DNA of 64,000 nucleotides from Paracoccaceae bacterium (GTDB lineage Bacteria > Pseudomonadota > Alphaproteobacteria > Rhodobacterales > Rhodobacteraceae). Both the position numbers and the translations under genes were made by a program. The notes below the pieces were generated by a model, which made no database searches, was not told where the DNA came from, and saw nothing but the letters and a program-made list of their open reading frames with translations. Positions 30,684 to 40,870 of this stretch are shown here, piece by piece; position 1 is the stretch's first letter; the number at the start of each line of letters is the position of its first letter. The DNA lies in assembly GCA_029244725.1 (NCBI GenBank), contig JAQWQJ010000089.1, positions 62,001 through 126,000 of the forward strand. The letters run 5' to 3'.

Positions 30684-31484
30684 TTAACCTGGCGTTAGGA
30701 ACGAACGATCGCTCGAACCCATGATGAACTCGACGATCTCTTGTACAGGCTGACTATCAGTTTCCTCGCCAAGGCGTTTTGCACGATCCTGAAAAGCCCC
30801 CTCGCCTTGGGCAAGCATCTGAAACGCCGCACGCAATGCCGTGATATCAGAACGGCTAATCCCACGACGCTTGAGGCCAACAAGGTTAAGCCCGTCCAAT
30901 TCACCCCGTGGCGCCTGAACGAGGCCGTAAGGAATGACGTCGTTGGTCACCATAGTAACGGCACCGATGATCGCACCACGACCGATGCGAACAAATTGAT
31001 GAACGCCACTAAGACCTCCAACAATAACATCGTCCTCTATGATGCAATGACCAGCTATAGCAGCTTGATTAACAACAATAACGTTATCCCCAATGACGCA
31101 ATCATGTGCGATATGACAGCCGGCCATGAACAGCCCATCATTGCCGATTTTAGTCAAACCACCACCACCGCCGGTGCCGGTATTCATCGTGACATGTTCT
31201 CGAATACGGTTGCGAGCCCCTATTTCAAGCTTTGTCGCCTCACCTTTGAATTTCAAGTCTTGGGGAATTTCACCGATAGACGCGAACGAAAAGATCGTGG
31301 TGTCTTCACCAACAGTTGTTTCACCCGTAACGACGACATGCGAACGAAGTGTAACACGCTGTGCAAGTTTAACATTGGGTCCGATATGACAAAACGGGCC
31401 GACAATGCAACCATCGCCAATCACTGCCCCGTCTTCGATGACAGCACTAGGGTGAATTTTTGCTGTGGCGTTAATGCTCATCAA
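30684..31484 (-). CDS. lpxA: Acyl-ACP-UDP-N-acetylglucosamine O-acyltransferase
   Basis: LpxA starts lipid A synthesis. The 266-residue protein is a left-handed beta-helix ([20 protein letters not shown] onward) with the catalytic-His region [15 protein letters not shown] and a C-terminal helical tail. It overlaps fabZ by 4 bp. Confidence 0.96.
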   Translation of the reverse strand: MMSINATAKIHPSAVIEDGAVIGDGCIVGPFCHIGPNVKLAQRVTLRSHVVVTGETTVGEDTTIFSFASIGEIPQDLKFKGEATKLEIGARNRIREHVTMNTGTGGGGGLTKIGNDGLFMAGCHIAHDCVIGDNVIVVNQAAIAGHCIIEDDVIVGGLSGVHQFVRIGRGAIIGAVTMVTNDVIPYGLVQAPRGELDGLNLVGLKRRGISRSDITALRAAFQMLAQGEGAFQDRAKRLGEETDSQPVQEIVEFIMGSSDRSFLTPG

Positions 31485-31948
31485 GCAGTTTCCGCGGGTA
31501 GATCCATCATCGCGGTAAATTCAGCTTCGGCCGCCATTTCACCATCAACAGTTGCGACGCCTTTGAATTTCCAAACTTTTCCACCTGGTTTGCCACGTGT
31601 CGTTTCTACCTTCATTTCAAGTACATCGCCCGGTCCAACCTTACGGCGGAACTTACATTTATCGATGGCCATAAAATAGATTAGCATGTCTTTGTCGGCC
31701 AAATCCAAGGCAACTCCGACCATCACACCCGTTGTTTGGGCCATAGCTTCAACTATTGTCACGCCTGGCATGATCGGCGTACCCGGGAAATGACCCTGAA
31801 AATGGGGTTCATTCATCGTGACATTCTTGATGCCTTTAGCCGTCTGGTACCCGTCAATTTCAACAACTTTGTCGACAAGAAGAAACGGATAGCGATGCGG
31901 CAAGATACGCCGAATAAGTTGGATGTCAGCGGATTTCAATTCGGACAT
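31481..31948 (-). CDS. fabZ: 3-hydroxyacyl-ACP dehydratase FabZ
   Basis: FabZ dehydrates 3-hydroxyacyl-ACP in fatty acid elongation and competes with LpxA for substrate. The 155-residue hotdog protein has [15 protein letters not shown], the catalytic H53 in [11 protein letters not shown], and E67 in IVEAMAQ. A Shine-Dalgarno site (AAAGG) precedes the ATG. The usual fabZ-lpxA pairing is kept. Confidence 0.96.
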   Translation of the reverse strand: MSELKSADIQLIRRILPHRYPFLLVDKVVEIDGYQTAKGIKNVTMNEPHFQGHFPGTPIMPGVTIVEAMAQTTGVMVGVALDLADKDMLIYFMAIDKCKFRRKVGPGDVLEMKVETTRGKPGGKVWKFKGVATVDGEMAAEAEFTAMMDLPAETA

Positions 31949-32020
31949 AGGTCGTGCCTTTCAAAATGAGTTACCACTGATTAGCAAGCGGGCTTGGGTG
32001 CGGCAAGCATAGGCTGTCGG

Positions 32021-32602
32021 TTAATTGCTACCGTCGCCTAACAGAGCGTCTATTCGAGATATTGCTTCGACGGTAATATTGATTGAATCCGCCGGAATTA
32101 GAACGGCGTCCTGCGATAAAACGGCCAAAGCGCGACGCTCGCGCATAATTTCAATCAGAACGTCTTGTGCAATGCTAAGGAATTGCTGACGGGCCTGCCC
32201 CGGGCGGGCCTGCAACTCAGAGCCTTTGGCCGTTTGTTCAGCGCGAATTTTCTGTGCTTTCGTGTCAAACTCTTCCGCCAAAACCGAAAACTCTTCTCGA
32301 CCAAGCGTAGAACGACGTTCGGTCAGGTCTTTTTCCTCGGACGTTAACTCAGCAAATTTGGCGCTGTTTTCCGCCAAAAGCTCGGCTCTTGCCTCTTGGA
32401 ATTCGGCTTGAATACGCCGACCGAACAACGAATTGGCAAAGAATTGATCAAGGTCGATGACCAAAATCGCGCTTTGCAACACGACGATCGTTTGCGGCGT
32501 TTCAGGCGTTTCTGCGGATTCTTGTGCAAAGATCGGAGTGCCAAAAGAGAAAGCCAGCATCACGCCGGCTTTCAATATGGTATCCAGAGTTTTCACGATC
32601 AT
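32021..32602 (-). CDS. OmpH/Skp family periplasmic chaperone
   Basis: The 193-residue protein has a signal peptide (to about residue 26, IFAQE) and a helical coiled-coil body rich in Glu and Arg (about residues 60-135), the Skp/OmpH architecture. Skp holds unfolded outer-membrane proteins for BamA. The start overlaps the bamA stop (TAATG). The 72-bp gap after it has no lpxD, which lies between skp and fabZ in many genomes. Confidence 0.9.
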   Translation of the reverse strand: MIVKTLDTILKAGVMLAFSFGTPIFAQESAETPETPQTIVVLQSAILVIDLDQFFANSLFGRRIQAEFQEARAELLAENSAKFAELTSEEKDLTERRSTLGREEFSVLAEEFDTKAQKIRAEQTAKGSELQARPGQARQQFLSIAQDVLIEIMRERRALAVLSQDAVLIPADSINITVEAISRIDALLGDGSN

Positions 32603-34959
32603 TAAAACTCAGCAGAAACTGTAAGCTCAAAGCCTTGTTCAATGTCGCCAGTTTGCTTTGACAATGCCTCGGTCCAGTTAAAACGTAATGGGCCAATTGG
32701 CGTGTCCCAGAAAATTGACGCGCCGATGACCTGACGGACTGTGAAATCGTTATAATTCACAGTTTCCCCGAAAGTTTCACCAACTTCCCAGAGGGAACCA
32801 GCGTCGTAGAAGAGACCACCTGAAATGCCGTATTCTTCTGGCAAGCCAATTGGGAATTGCGCTTCAAGCCGAGCGACAGCAAAGCGGTCTCCACCCAACG
32901 CGTCTCCGGTTGTGTCATCACGTGGACCAATACCATTGGGTGCAAAACCGCGCATCACTTGCGATCCCATGAAGAAGCGATCGGTGACCCGACTGTTGCC
33001 GCTGGCATAATTTAGTACGCCACCTTCCAGAGTCGCTTTGAGCGTTATGCGATCATCCAAAACCGTTGTCTGAGCTGTGGCGTGGGCTGTCGTCTTCAAG
33101 TAGTTATTGTCTCCACCAACGCCAGCGTATTCCTGATCCAAGCGTAGCAAAAATCCGGCGTCGGGATTAAGCCCCGAGCGTCGGTTGTCGTAAGTCAGAG
33201 CATACCCAATTGCAGACGTCGTCAACTGACCAGCAGCGGCCTCACTTATTACAACTGCACTAGCAGCTGCATCGACGTCTGTAAGATCTTCTGCGGACAA
33301 ATGATATCGAAGGTTTAGATTGGCATCGTCTGCAACTGCGAAACCAAGTGACGGCGTGAAACTAGACACGGTTGTATCGTAGAGCGCGTTTTCGTTGTCA
33401 GTTTGGAACCTGCCCATGCTCAGACCAAATCTGGCGTTTTGACCCATTAACGCAGGCTCGACAAAATCAAAGCTATAACGCGTATTGCTTTCACCTTTTT
33501 GGAAGCTGAAGTCCAAAGCCTGTCCACGCCCAAGGAAGTTTGTTTCTTTGTACGTGGCTACTGCGCTGATACCGCTGGCAGTATTGTAGTTGCCGCCGAA
33601 ACTGACGTTACCAGTCGGGCGTTCCTGCAAAGTGACATCAATAATCATCTTATCTGCAGCCGAGCCAGTGCGTGCCGATACATCATCATAGGCGAAGAAA
33701 CGCAAAGCCCGAATTCGGTTCGCAGCTTCACGTATTTCACGAGGATTGAATGGGTCACCTTCCACTGCATCAAACTGGCGGCGAATGACCTTGTCTAAGG
33801 TCGCAGTGTTTCCCTCGATATCAATTCGTTCAATAAAGACACGCGTGCCGCGCTTTAGAACAAACTCAACATCAAGTGTAAGATCTTTTGGATTACGGGT
33901 AATAACGGGCTCAACGCGTAAGAAATCGAGTTCCTTGTCGGTCGCCTGAATTTCCAATCGAGCTATGTCGCTATCGATGTCAGTAGGAGAATAAAGATCC
34001 CCGCTTCGGATGCGCAAAGTCTTTGCAAATTCATCGGCATCAACGTTTGGATATTCACTGCGTACAGTGACATTACCAAAATCAAACTGCTGCCCCTCTT
34101 CGACGATAAACGTCAAAAAGTAGGATCCACGGTCGCGTGTAAGTTCAGTCTCGACATCAAGTACACGGAAATCAACATAGCCTTTTGACTGATAAAAATC
34201 GGTCAACACTCGTCGATCAAAAGCGATACGATCAGAAACAAAAGTATCCCGTTGAACCAAGAAGCGGAAAAGCCCTGCCTGTTTGGTTTCAAGAATTCGG
34301 CGCAAACGCGTATCAGAAAAATCCGAGTTCCCTACAAATGACAATCGCTCAATTTCAACCCGACCGCCTTCGACGATCTCAAAAACCAAATCAACGCGAT
34401 TGTCGGACCGCTTGATGATTTTCGGAGTGATTGACGCCGCGATACGGCCCTTTTCACTATAAGCAGACGTGATCGCCGAAGCGTCACTTTCAACCGTCAA
34501 TGGATTAAATACGCGTCCTTGCTCAGATGCCAATAACTCACTCAGGACATTGGTCTTGATCTTTGAGTTACCTTCGAAAGTGATACGATTGATCGTAGGG
34601 CGTTCGACCACAACAATTGTCAATCGCGAACCACTCGGTGAAATCTCTACACTTTCAAAAAAACCAGATGCGATCAAAGCTTGATACGCATCGTTCAGTT
34701 CAGCAGCTGAAAGTGATTGATTCACGGACAATCCAGCTTGCGCGAGAATCGTTCCATGTTCGATACGATTATTGCCTTGGATATTAATGCTATTGAAGCG
34801 GAAGCCTTGAGCAACCGCCGAGCTGGCCAAGACAGCCATAATCACGAAGAAAAACGTCGATAAAACCCATGCCCGCATTGAAAAACGGTCACGGCTATCG
34901 ACAAGGGCCGTAGCCCGCGCGGCAGCAGATTTGCGCATAAAGACAACCTTGTAAGACAT
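32602..34959 (-). CDS. bamA: Outer membrane protein assembly factor BamA
   Basis: BamA is the central subunit that inserts beta-barrel proteins in the outer membrane. The 785-residue protein has a long N-terminus with a signal peptide ending near SSAVAQG (about residue 51), POTRA repeats (from FNSINIQGNNRIEHGTI to about 440), and the Omp85 barrel. It ends in an aromatic residue (SAEF) as expected for the barrel signal. MRKSAAARA (residue 8) is an alternative start that would shorten the N-terminus. Confidence 0.95.
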   Translation of the reverse strand: MSYKVVFMRKSAAARATALVDSRDRFSMRAWVLSTFFFVIMAVLASSAVAQGFRFNSINIQGNNRIEHGTILAQAGLSVNQSLSAAELNDAYQALIASGFFESVEISPSGSRLTIVVVERPTINRITFEGNSKIKTNVLSELLASEQGRVFNPLTVESDASAITSAYSEKGRIAASITPKIIKRSDNRVDLVFEIVEGGRVEIERLSFVGNSDFSDTRLRRILETKQAGLFRFLVQRDTFVSDRIAFDRRVLTDFYQSKGYVDFRVLDVETELTRDRGSYFLTFIVEEGQQFDFGNVTVRSEYPNVDADEFAKTLRIRSGDLYSPTDIDSDIARLEIQATDKELDFLRVEPVITRNPKDLTLDVEFVLKRGTRVFIERIDIEGNTATLDKVIRRQFDAVEGDPFNPREIREAANRIRALRFFAYDDVSARTGSAADKMIIDVTLQERPTGNVSFGGNYNTASGISAVATYKETNFLGRGQALDFSFQKGESNTRYSFDFVEPALMGQNARFGLSMGRFQTDNENALYDTTVSSFTPSLGFAVADDANLNLRYHLSAEDLTDVDAAASAVVISEAAAGQLTTSAIGYALTYDNRRSGLNPDAGFLLRLDQEYAGVGGDNNYLKTTAHATAQTTVLDDRITLKATLEGGVLNYASGNSRVTDRFFMGSQVMRGFAPNGIGPRDDTTGDALGGDRFAVARLEAQFPIGLPEEYGISGGLFYDAGSLWEVGETFGETVNYNDFTVRQVIGASIFWDTPIGPLRFNWTEALSKQTGDIEQGFELTVSAEF

Positions 34960-35045
34960 CCCAGTCTCAAGTTTGGTAAAGGGATTACCCGGTCATGTCA
35001 AAACGATCGCACCCAATCGGCGAGAAAATGTCGTCTTATTTATAA

Positions 35046-35195
35046 TTAGATGAAAGTTGGCGACACTGTTTGAAACGATATCACTGACGCGGCCGCGAAA
35101 AGGGCCGCAATGACCGCGCCTACAAAAAGGATGCGATCCCAATTCAATCCGAAAAGTACGGATACTGCGTGTGTTCCTGAAATGACGGCTGACAT
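35046..35195 (-). CDS. 49-aa single-membrane-span protein between rseP and bamA
   Basis: The peptide starts MSAVISGTHAVSVLFGLNWD and has one hydrophobic segment (about residues 21-40, RILFVGAVIAALFAAA). The ATG at 35195 follows AAAGAGGTG at good spacing, the main support that it is a real gene. It is leftward like its neighbours. An inverted repeat ACCTA-ACGC-TAGGT (35222-35235) lies about 27 bp upstream. No family is recognised. A link to envelope assembly is inference from position only. Confidence 0.65.
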   Translation of the reverse strand: MSAVISGTHAVSVLFGLNWDRILFVGAVIAALFAAASVISFQTVSPTFI

Positions 35196-35285
35196 AGCGC
35201 ACCTCTTTGGTTGGTTGATAACCTAACGCTAGGTGGCAATTCTGTCATAAAAGTGTCGAGGGTCAGACCCTTTAGAGGTCAATAA

Positions 35286-36632
35286 TTACAGCGAACACGC
35301 GACATCATTGCCCAACGCAAACACCATAAATGCAAGGATGAATACCAGGCCAATCGACATAAGAACCCGGAAAACCTTGTCATTCGGGGGCCGCCCAACC
35401 GTCGCTTCATATATGTGAAAGATCAAATGACCGCCGTCCAGAACGGGAATAGGTAGGAGATTCATCAATCCAATGGCCGTCGAAAGGAACGCGATGAAAT
35501 ACACAAAGTCATCCAATCCTTGGCTGGCCATTGCGCCCGATGTTTCTGCAATACCAACCGGGCCGGTCAGATAACACGTTGAGATTGAGCCGGTAATGAC
35601 GTGATAGAGACCAGACAGAGTGTCTGTGATTATTCCGGAAACCTGTGACGCTCCGTATTTGGTGGCCTTCCAAACGCCTACAAATGTTCGCTCAGGCTCA
35701 AACATGAAATCCAACGCGACGCCGATACGCCAATGTTTATCAAATCCACCGTCTTCGTTTGGTTCATCCGAACGGCGGGGCGTAAGGGTAATTTCCTCGA
35801 TATCGCCACTGCGCCAAACGGTGAGCGCCAGGTCCCTGCCCTCGGATGTTTCAACAGCATGCTTCAATTGTGAAAATGCTATAATATCTGAACCGTCGAT
35901 CGCTGTAATAACGTCGCCAACTTCAAGCCCAGCTTGATATGCGGCGCCACGCGGGACTAGAAAGTTGACCATCGGAGGGTAAGTATAAGGCCCCTCAACC
36001 TCAATTTCTTGGCCGTCACGGATCACAATATACGGCAACGTTTTTGCTACCGGCAGACGATCATCCAGCCCCCTCATAGCGGAAAGGTCCGAGATTTGAT
36101 TGCCAGCAATTTCAAGTATTTGATCGCCAACTTGCAGCTCGTACGTTCCACTTGGCAGAGGAATGAATTCACCCACTGTCAGTGGTTCTTTAACGTCACC
36201 GGAATAGATCGTGAGGCCAATGAATACTGCTATTGCAAGAATAAAATTGAAAATCGGACCCGCGGCCACTGTCGATGCACGTGCCCATAAGGGTGCGCCA
36301 TGCATTGTTTCGCGCAATTGCGCCTCAGTCAGTTCTTCAAATGCGTCTTCGTCCTTGGCGCTCGCTGCGTTGGAATCGCCTCTGAATTTCACATAGCCGC
36401 CAAAAGGAATCGCAGCCAATTGCCATTTGGTGCCGTGTTGGTCATGACGCGACCAAAGAACTGGCCCAAACCCTAGGCTAAACACATCAGCCTTAATCCC
36501 CGACCAACGGCCAATGATGTAATGTCCAAACTCATGCACAAAGATGATGGTCAATAGCGCCACGACAAACGCCGCAATCGTAAAGGCAATGTTGCCAAAT
36601 TGCGGGATCAGCTCCAAAAGCTCCATACTCAC
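35286..36632 (-). CDS. rseP: Site-2 zinc metalloprotease RseP
   Basis: RseP cleaves membrane-embedded substrates such as anti-sigma factors. The 448-residue protein has the zinc motif at H33-E34-x-x-H37 (FVHEFGHYI), a periplasmic PDZ domain (about residues 215-290, AAYQAGLEVGDVITAIDG), and the second catalytic block NLLPIPVLDGGHLIF. It has four predicted membrane spans. It follows dxr by 6 bp in the envelope block. Confidence 0.96.
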   Translation of the reverse strand: MSMELLELIPQFGNIAFTIAAFVVALLTIIFVHEFGHYIIGRWSGIKADVFSLGFGPVLWSRHDQHGTKWQLAAIPFGGYVKFRGDSNAASAKDEDAFEELTEAQLRETMHGAPLWARASTVAAGPIFNFILAIAVFIGLTIYSGDVKEPLTVGEFIPLPSGTYELQVGDQILEIAGNQISDLSAMRGLDDRLPVAKTLPYIVIRDGQEIEVEGPYTYPPMVNFLVPRGAAYQAGLEVGDVITAIDGSDIIAFSQLKHAVETSEGRDLALTVWRSGDIEEITLTPRRSDEPNEDGGFDKHWRIGVALDFMFEPERTFVGVWKATKYGASQVSGIITDTLSGLYHVITGSISTCYLTGPVGIAETSGAMASQGLDDFVYFIAFLSTAIGLMNLLPIPVLDGGHLIFHIYEATVGRPPNDKVFRVLMSIGLVFILAFMVFALGNDVACSL

Positions 36633-36638
36633 CTCTGT

Positions 36639-37823
36639 CTAGTTCGAACCGTAACGCCCTTGGGCGATCAATTCTTGTCCGTATTTTCGCGCCATTTGAT
36701 CGGCATTCGCGACCGTATCAAGGGTCATCGCGTCTTTATTAAGGCCATCCTTTGACACGAGCTGGTTCAGAACGTCTTCAACCAGACTCGTCATATCCAA
36801 AAACCCAATTTTGCGCTCAATGAATGCATCCAGCGCCTTTTCTTTAGCTGCGTTAAAGACTGAACCGGCCAAGCCGCCTCGCTCCATCACGAATTGTGCG
36901 AGTTTGAGCGCCGGGTATCGAGAATCTTCAGGCGCTTTAAAATCAAGCTGTCCGATGGCCGCCAAGTCCAACCGATCGACGGGAAGTTTACGCCGATCAG
37001 GCCAGTGCAGCGCGAACCCAATCGCATGCCGCATATCGGGCGGACCCACGTGCGCCATCAACGCACCATCGTTAAAACCAACAAGCGCATGAACTAGAGA
37101 CTGAGGGTGAACCAAGACTTCAATTTGTGACGGATGAACGCCGAAAAACTCTTTAGTTTCTATTACTTCCAACGCCTTATTAAACATTGAGGCGCTGTCG
37201 ATCGTTATGCGTTGTCCCATGTCCCAATTCGGATGAGTAGCGGCTTGTTCTGGTGTGGCTGTTGCAATTCGATGCAATGGCCAATCGCGGAACGCTCCAC
37301 CTGAAGCGGTAATAATGATGCGCTCGACGGTCGCTATATCTTCGCCGATCAATGCTTGAAAAATTGCCGAATGCTCGCTGTCTACTGGCAGTATTTTCGC
37401 GCCACATTTCTTGGCTTCCCCAAGCAATAAATCGCCTGCAGTCACAAGAGATTCTTTGTTGGCCAATGCAAGCGTCGTGCCATGTCTAAGTGCACGAAGC
37501 CCCGGCTCGAGCCCAGCAGCACCGAAAATTGCAGACATGGACCAATCCACAGGCCGATCGGCGGCTTCTAGTATTGCATTACGTCCTGCTGAAACTTCAA
37601 CGCCTGACCCAGCGAGTGCCGCGAGAAGTGCACCCAATAGGTTTTCTTCAGAGGTAACTGCGACGTCAGCGTTTAGATCGATCGCATCTTTCGCCAATTG
37701 TTCAATATTTCGCCCGCCGGTCAACGCAACGACATTATAGCTTTTCTGGTCACGCTTGATCAGGTCAATCGTACTTTGACCGATCGAACCGGTCGCGCCG
37801 AAAATCGAAATGCTGCGTGTCAT
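36639..37823 (-). CDS. dxr: 1-deoxy-D-xylulose 5-phosphate reductoisomerase
   Basis: DXR makes 2-C-methylerythritol 4-phosphate, the committed step of the MEP isoprenoid pathway. The 394-residue protein has the NADPH-binding start FGATGSIGQSTIDLI, ANKESLVTAG, the metal-binding ILPVDSEHSAIFQ, and the active-site loop ASGGAFRDW. It overlaps cdsA by 4 bp. Confidence 0.97.
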   Translation of the reverse strand: MTRSISIFGATGSIGQSTIDLIKRDQKSYNVVALTGGRNIEQLAKDAIDLNADVAVTSEENLLGALLAALAGSGVEVSAGRNAILEAADRPVDWSMSAIFGAAGLEPGLRALRHGTTLALANKESLVTAGDLLLGEAKKCGAKILPVDSEHSAIFQALIGEDIATVERIIITASGGAFRDWPLHRIATATPEQAATHPNWDMGQRITIDSASMFNKALEVIETKEFFGVHPSQIEVLVHPQSLVHALVGFNDGALMAHVGPPDMRHAIGFALHWPDRRKLPVDRLDLAAIGQLDFKAPEDSRYPALKLAQFVMERGGLAGSVFNAAKEKALDAFIERKIGFLDMTSLVEDVLNQLVSKDGLNKDAMTLDTVANADQMARKYGQELIAQGRYGSN

Positions 37824-38614
37824 TCTTCGCCAAGTCTAAAAATCATCAAACCGTCGGGTAGAACAAGACTTACAACCCCTATTACCAAGGCGGCTGCGAT
37901 CATTCCATCAAAGCGATCCAAAAAACCGCCGTGACCTGGGATCAAATTCGAACTGTCTTTCACTTCAAAGCGCCGTTTTAATGCGCTTTCCGCAATGTCG
38001 CCCATTTGCGACGCTACCGAAACCGCAATGCTAAACAATATGAACGGACCAGCAAATGCCGCGCCAAACAAAAAACCCACGAAACCCGAGGCAATCCAGC
38101 CAGCAACCGTTCCGGACCATGTCTTCTTAGGGCTAAGCGAAGGCCAAAACTTTGGGCCGCCAATTAAACGCCCTGCGAAATATCCGGCTATATCCGTAGC
38201 GACGACAACCAACACAAGCCACAACAGCCACGCAAGACCAAGTTCAATCCTTAGTAGTTGAAGAACCAAGCCGGTCGTGCCGATCATGGCCGCAAACGCG
38301 AAAACACGCCAATGCTGCTTAGTCGCGACGACGGCTGTGATAGCGGGCAAAATTCCTATTAATAGGATGTAAAACAGCCATCCTTTGCCAAATCCAAAGA
38401 ATATCCCGAACATCGCCAGTGCTGCGAGGGGATAGGCAAGGATACCATAGCGACTGCTCAGTTGCCCAAGTTCCCAGATCATCAGGCCGCAACAAACGGC
38501 GACAAACAACGAGAAAACCATCCCGCCAAACATGACAGACACAAGGCCAACACCGGCCAATACTAAGCCTGAGATAATCCTAGGCCCCAAGTCTGACCAG
38601 TTTGATGCGCTCAT
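37820..38614 (-). CDS. cdsA: Phosphatidate cytidylyltransferase
   Basis: CdsA makes CDP-diacylglycerol. The 264-residue integral membrane protein has about seven spans and the family motif KRRFEVKDSSNLIPGHGGFLD followed by DRFDGMIAA. It overlaps uppS and dxr by 4 bp at either end, so the three are tightly coupled. Confidence 0.95.
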   Translation of the reverse strand: MSASNWSDLGPRIISGLVLAGVGLVSVMFGGMVFSLFVAVCCGLMIWELGQLSSRYGILAYPLAALAMFGIFFGFGKGWLFYILLIGILPAITAVVATKQHWRVFAFAAMIGTTGLVLQLLRIELGLAWLLWLVLVVVATDIAGYFAGRLIGGPKFWPSLSPKKTWSGTVAGWIASGFVGFLFGAAFAGPFILFSIAVSVASQMGDIAESALKRRFEVKDSSNLIPGHGGFLDRFDGMIAAALVIGVVSLVLPDGLMIFRLGEE

Positions 38615-39336
38615 GCTTTGACGCCTCCGTAGCGGCGTTCACGCTTGCCGTAGCGACTGACCACTTTGTGGAACTCTTCGGCTGAAAAATCAGGCCAAAG
38701 CGTGTCGAGGAAATCATATTCTGCATAGGCTGATTGCCACAGAAGAAAATTTGAAATCCGCGCCTCGCCGCTGGTTCGGATTACAAGGTCCGGATCAGGT
38801 AATACATGTGTATCCAAGTACTTAGGTAGTGTTTCTTCGTCAACATTGGCGGGTTTTAACTTGCCATCAGCCACATCCTGCGCTAATCGTTTTGTGGCTC
38901 TGGCCACTTCGTCCCGACCACCATAGTTGATCGCAACGGTTAAATGGACACGATCATTATCCGACGTCATTAGCTCAAGATCGTCCATCAGATCTACAAG
39001 CTTAGTGGCCAATCTCATCCGATCGCCGATAAACCTTACCCGAATGCCGTTTTCTTTCAATGCCTTAGCTTCGCCAGTTATATAGCGTTGAAACAAGCTC
39101 ATCAGGCCGGAAACTTCACTTTGTGTGCGCTTCCAGTTTTCGGTTGAGAATGCAAAAATCGTAAGGAATTTCACACCGGCGTCGGGGCAAGCTTCGACGA
39201 TTTCGCGCACTCTTTTAGCGCCAGCGTGGTGACCAAAAAGCCTCGGTCTGCCGCGCATTTGCGCCCATCGACCGTTGCCGTCCATGATGATTGCAACGTG
39301 CCGTGGGCCTGACTGCTCAGTACTTGCCTTGGCCAT
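38611..39336 (-). CDS. uppS: Undecaprenyl diphosphate synthase
   Basis: UppS builds the C55 lipid carrier for cell-wall and surface polysaccharide synthesis. The 241-residue protein has VAIIMDGNGRWAQMRG, FAFSTENWKR and the C-terminal VIRTSGEARISNFLLWQSAY. The length is typical. It follows frr by 21 bp. Confidence 0.96.
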   Translation of the reverse strand: MAKASTEQSGPRHVAIIMDGNGRWAQMRGRPRLFGHHAGAKRVREIVEACPDAGVKFLTIFAFSTENWKRTQSEVSGLMSLFQRYITGEAKALKENGIRVRFIGDRMRLATKLVDLMDDLELMTSDNDRVHLTVAINYGGRDEVARATKRLAQDVADGKLKPANVDEETLPKYLDTHVLPDPDLVIRTSGEARISNFLLWQSAYAEYDFLDTLWPDFSAEEFHKVVSRYGKRERRYGGVKA

Positions 39337-39357
39337 TCCGGCCCCCTATTTTCTTAA

Positions 39358-39924
39358 TCAGACCTGCATGATTTCCGCTTGCTTGTTTTCAAGCGCGCTA
39401 TCAACTGATTTAATGAAATCGTCCGTCAGTTCCTGCACTTCGGACTCCCAAAGCTTTTGGTCATCTTCAGACATTCCTGCCGCTTTGGCCTTTTTAACCT
39501 GATCCATACCGTCGCGACGAACGTTACGAACAGCTACGCGGGCGTTTTCAGCATATTGTGCAGCAACGCGCGTCAACTCGCGGCGACGTTCTTCGTTAAG
39601 TTCAGGAATCGGCAGCATAATGATCGTGCCGTTTAGCTGAGGATTAATGCCTAAGCCACTCTCACGAATAGCTTTTTCAACTGCACCCACCATAGACTTA
39701 TCCCACACGTTGATCGTAACCATGCGCGGTTCTGGCACATTAACCGTTCCCACTTGGTTAATGGGGGTGCGCTGTCCGTAGGCTTCAACGTTGATCGGCT
39801 CAAGCATCGAGGCCGAGGCGCGACCGGTGCGCAGTGAGGCAAATTCAGTTCTAAGGGATGACATTGCGCCATCCATACGGCGGCTCAGATCGTCAGTGTC
39901 GATTTCAAGGTCTTCTTCGGACAT
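39358..39924 (-). CDS. frr: Ribosome recycling factor
   Basis: RRF releases ribosomes from mRNA after termination with EF-G. The 188-residue protein has [14 protein letters not shown] and [20 protein letters not shown], both family blocks. It follows pyrH by about 50 bp. Length and motifs are normal. Confidence 0.96.
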   Translation of the reverse strand: MSEEDLEIDTDDLSRRMDGAMSSLRTEFASLRTGRASASMLEPINVEAYGQRTPINQVGTVNVPEPRMVTINVWDKSMVGAVEKAIRESGLGINPQLNGTIIMLPIPELNEERRRELTRVAAQYAENARVAVRNVRRDGMDQVKKAKAAGMSEDDQKLWESEVQELTDDFIKSVDSALENKQAEIMQV

Positions 39925-39976
39925 TTTTAGCTCTCATATATGTGGCGGCACGGGGCCGTATTTAATCAGTCTACAG

Positions 39977-40711
39977 TCAGCCGACGACTTTTGTATAGGT
40001 GCCTTCACCTGCAAGGATTCCTTTGAAACCACCAGGCTCGTCTAATGAAAACACGATGATCGGCAGGTTGTTGTCTCGCGCAAGGGCAATTGCACTTGCG
40101 TCCATAACCCCAAGGCGTTGGGCTAAAACCTGGTCGTAGCTGACAGTGTCGAACCGTTTCGCATCATCAAATTTTACTGGATCTTTGTCGTACACACCGT
40201 CGACTTTGGTTCCCTTGAAAATAGCCTCACAAGACATTTCGTTTGCGCGCAATGTAGCGGCCGTGTCGGTTGTGAAATAAGGGTTGCCAGTTCCGGCTGC
40301 AAAAATACAAACCCGTTTCTTTTCTAGGTGACGCACTGCGCGACGGCGAATGTAAGGCTCGCAAACTTGGTCCATAGGAATGGCGCTAACAACCCGAGTA
40401 AATACCCCAAGTCCTTCAAGTGCTGACTGCATAGCCAACGCATTCATGACCGTGGCAAGCATTCCCATGTAGTCGGCGGTCGTTCGTTCCATTCCTTGGG
40501 CAGAACCCTGCAGACCGCGGAAAATATTGCCCCCGCCGATCACCATGCAGATTTCAACGCCAAGATCGTGAACAGACTTCACTTCCTGAGCGATTCTTTC
40601 AACCGTTGGCGGATGAAGACCAAACCCTTGATCCCCCATCAAGGCCTCGCCTGAAATTTTAAGCATTACACGTTTAAAAGTGTGGGGTTCCTGAGGCGCG
40701 GCAGATGTCAT
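39977..40711 (-). CDS. pyrH: UMP kinase
   Basis: PyrH converts UMP to UDP. The 244-residue protein has [23 protein letters not shown], and the C-terminal [14 protein letters not shown]. The ATG at 40711 (MTSAAPQ) is chosen because CGGAG lies eight bases upstream; the open frame extends 34 residues further but that part has no family match. It is the first gene of the leftward envelope block and divergent from miaA. Confidence 0.95.
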   Translation of the reverse strand: MTSAAPQEPHTFKRVMLKISGEALMGDQGFGLHPPTVERIAQEVKSVHDLGVEICMVIGGGNIFRGLQGSAQGMERTTADYMGMLATVMNALAMQSALEGLGVFTRVVSAIPMDQVCEPYIRRRAVRHLEKKRVCIFAAGTGNPYFTTDTAATLRANEMSCEAIFKGTKVDGVYDKDPVKFDDAKRFDTVSYDQVLAQRLGVMDASAIALARDNNLPIIVFSLDEPGGFKGILAGEGTYTKVVG

Positions 40712-40870
40712 GGGGAAGGCTCCGGAAATACAAAGATGAACTGAAATAGTGTTGCGCGCAAAATGTCGCAAAACGCGGCAAGTTTCAATGCGTGTTAGGC
40801 GCTGTTGGGGCATTGACTCGAAGATAATCGGAGGGTTGAAAGAGAAACCACGCTAAAAGTCGGAGAGATC

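Noticed and set aside
30741-31679. Rightward 312-residue open frame opposite lpxA
   Set aside because: It lies wholly antisense to lpxA and fabZ, and its composition is that of a reverse-frame artefact.
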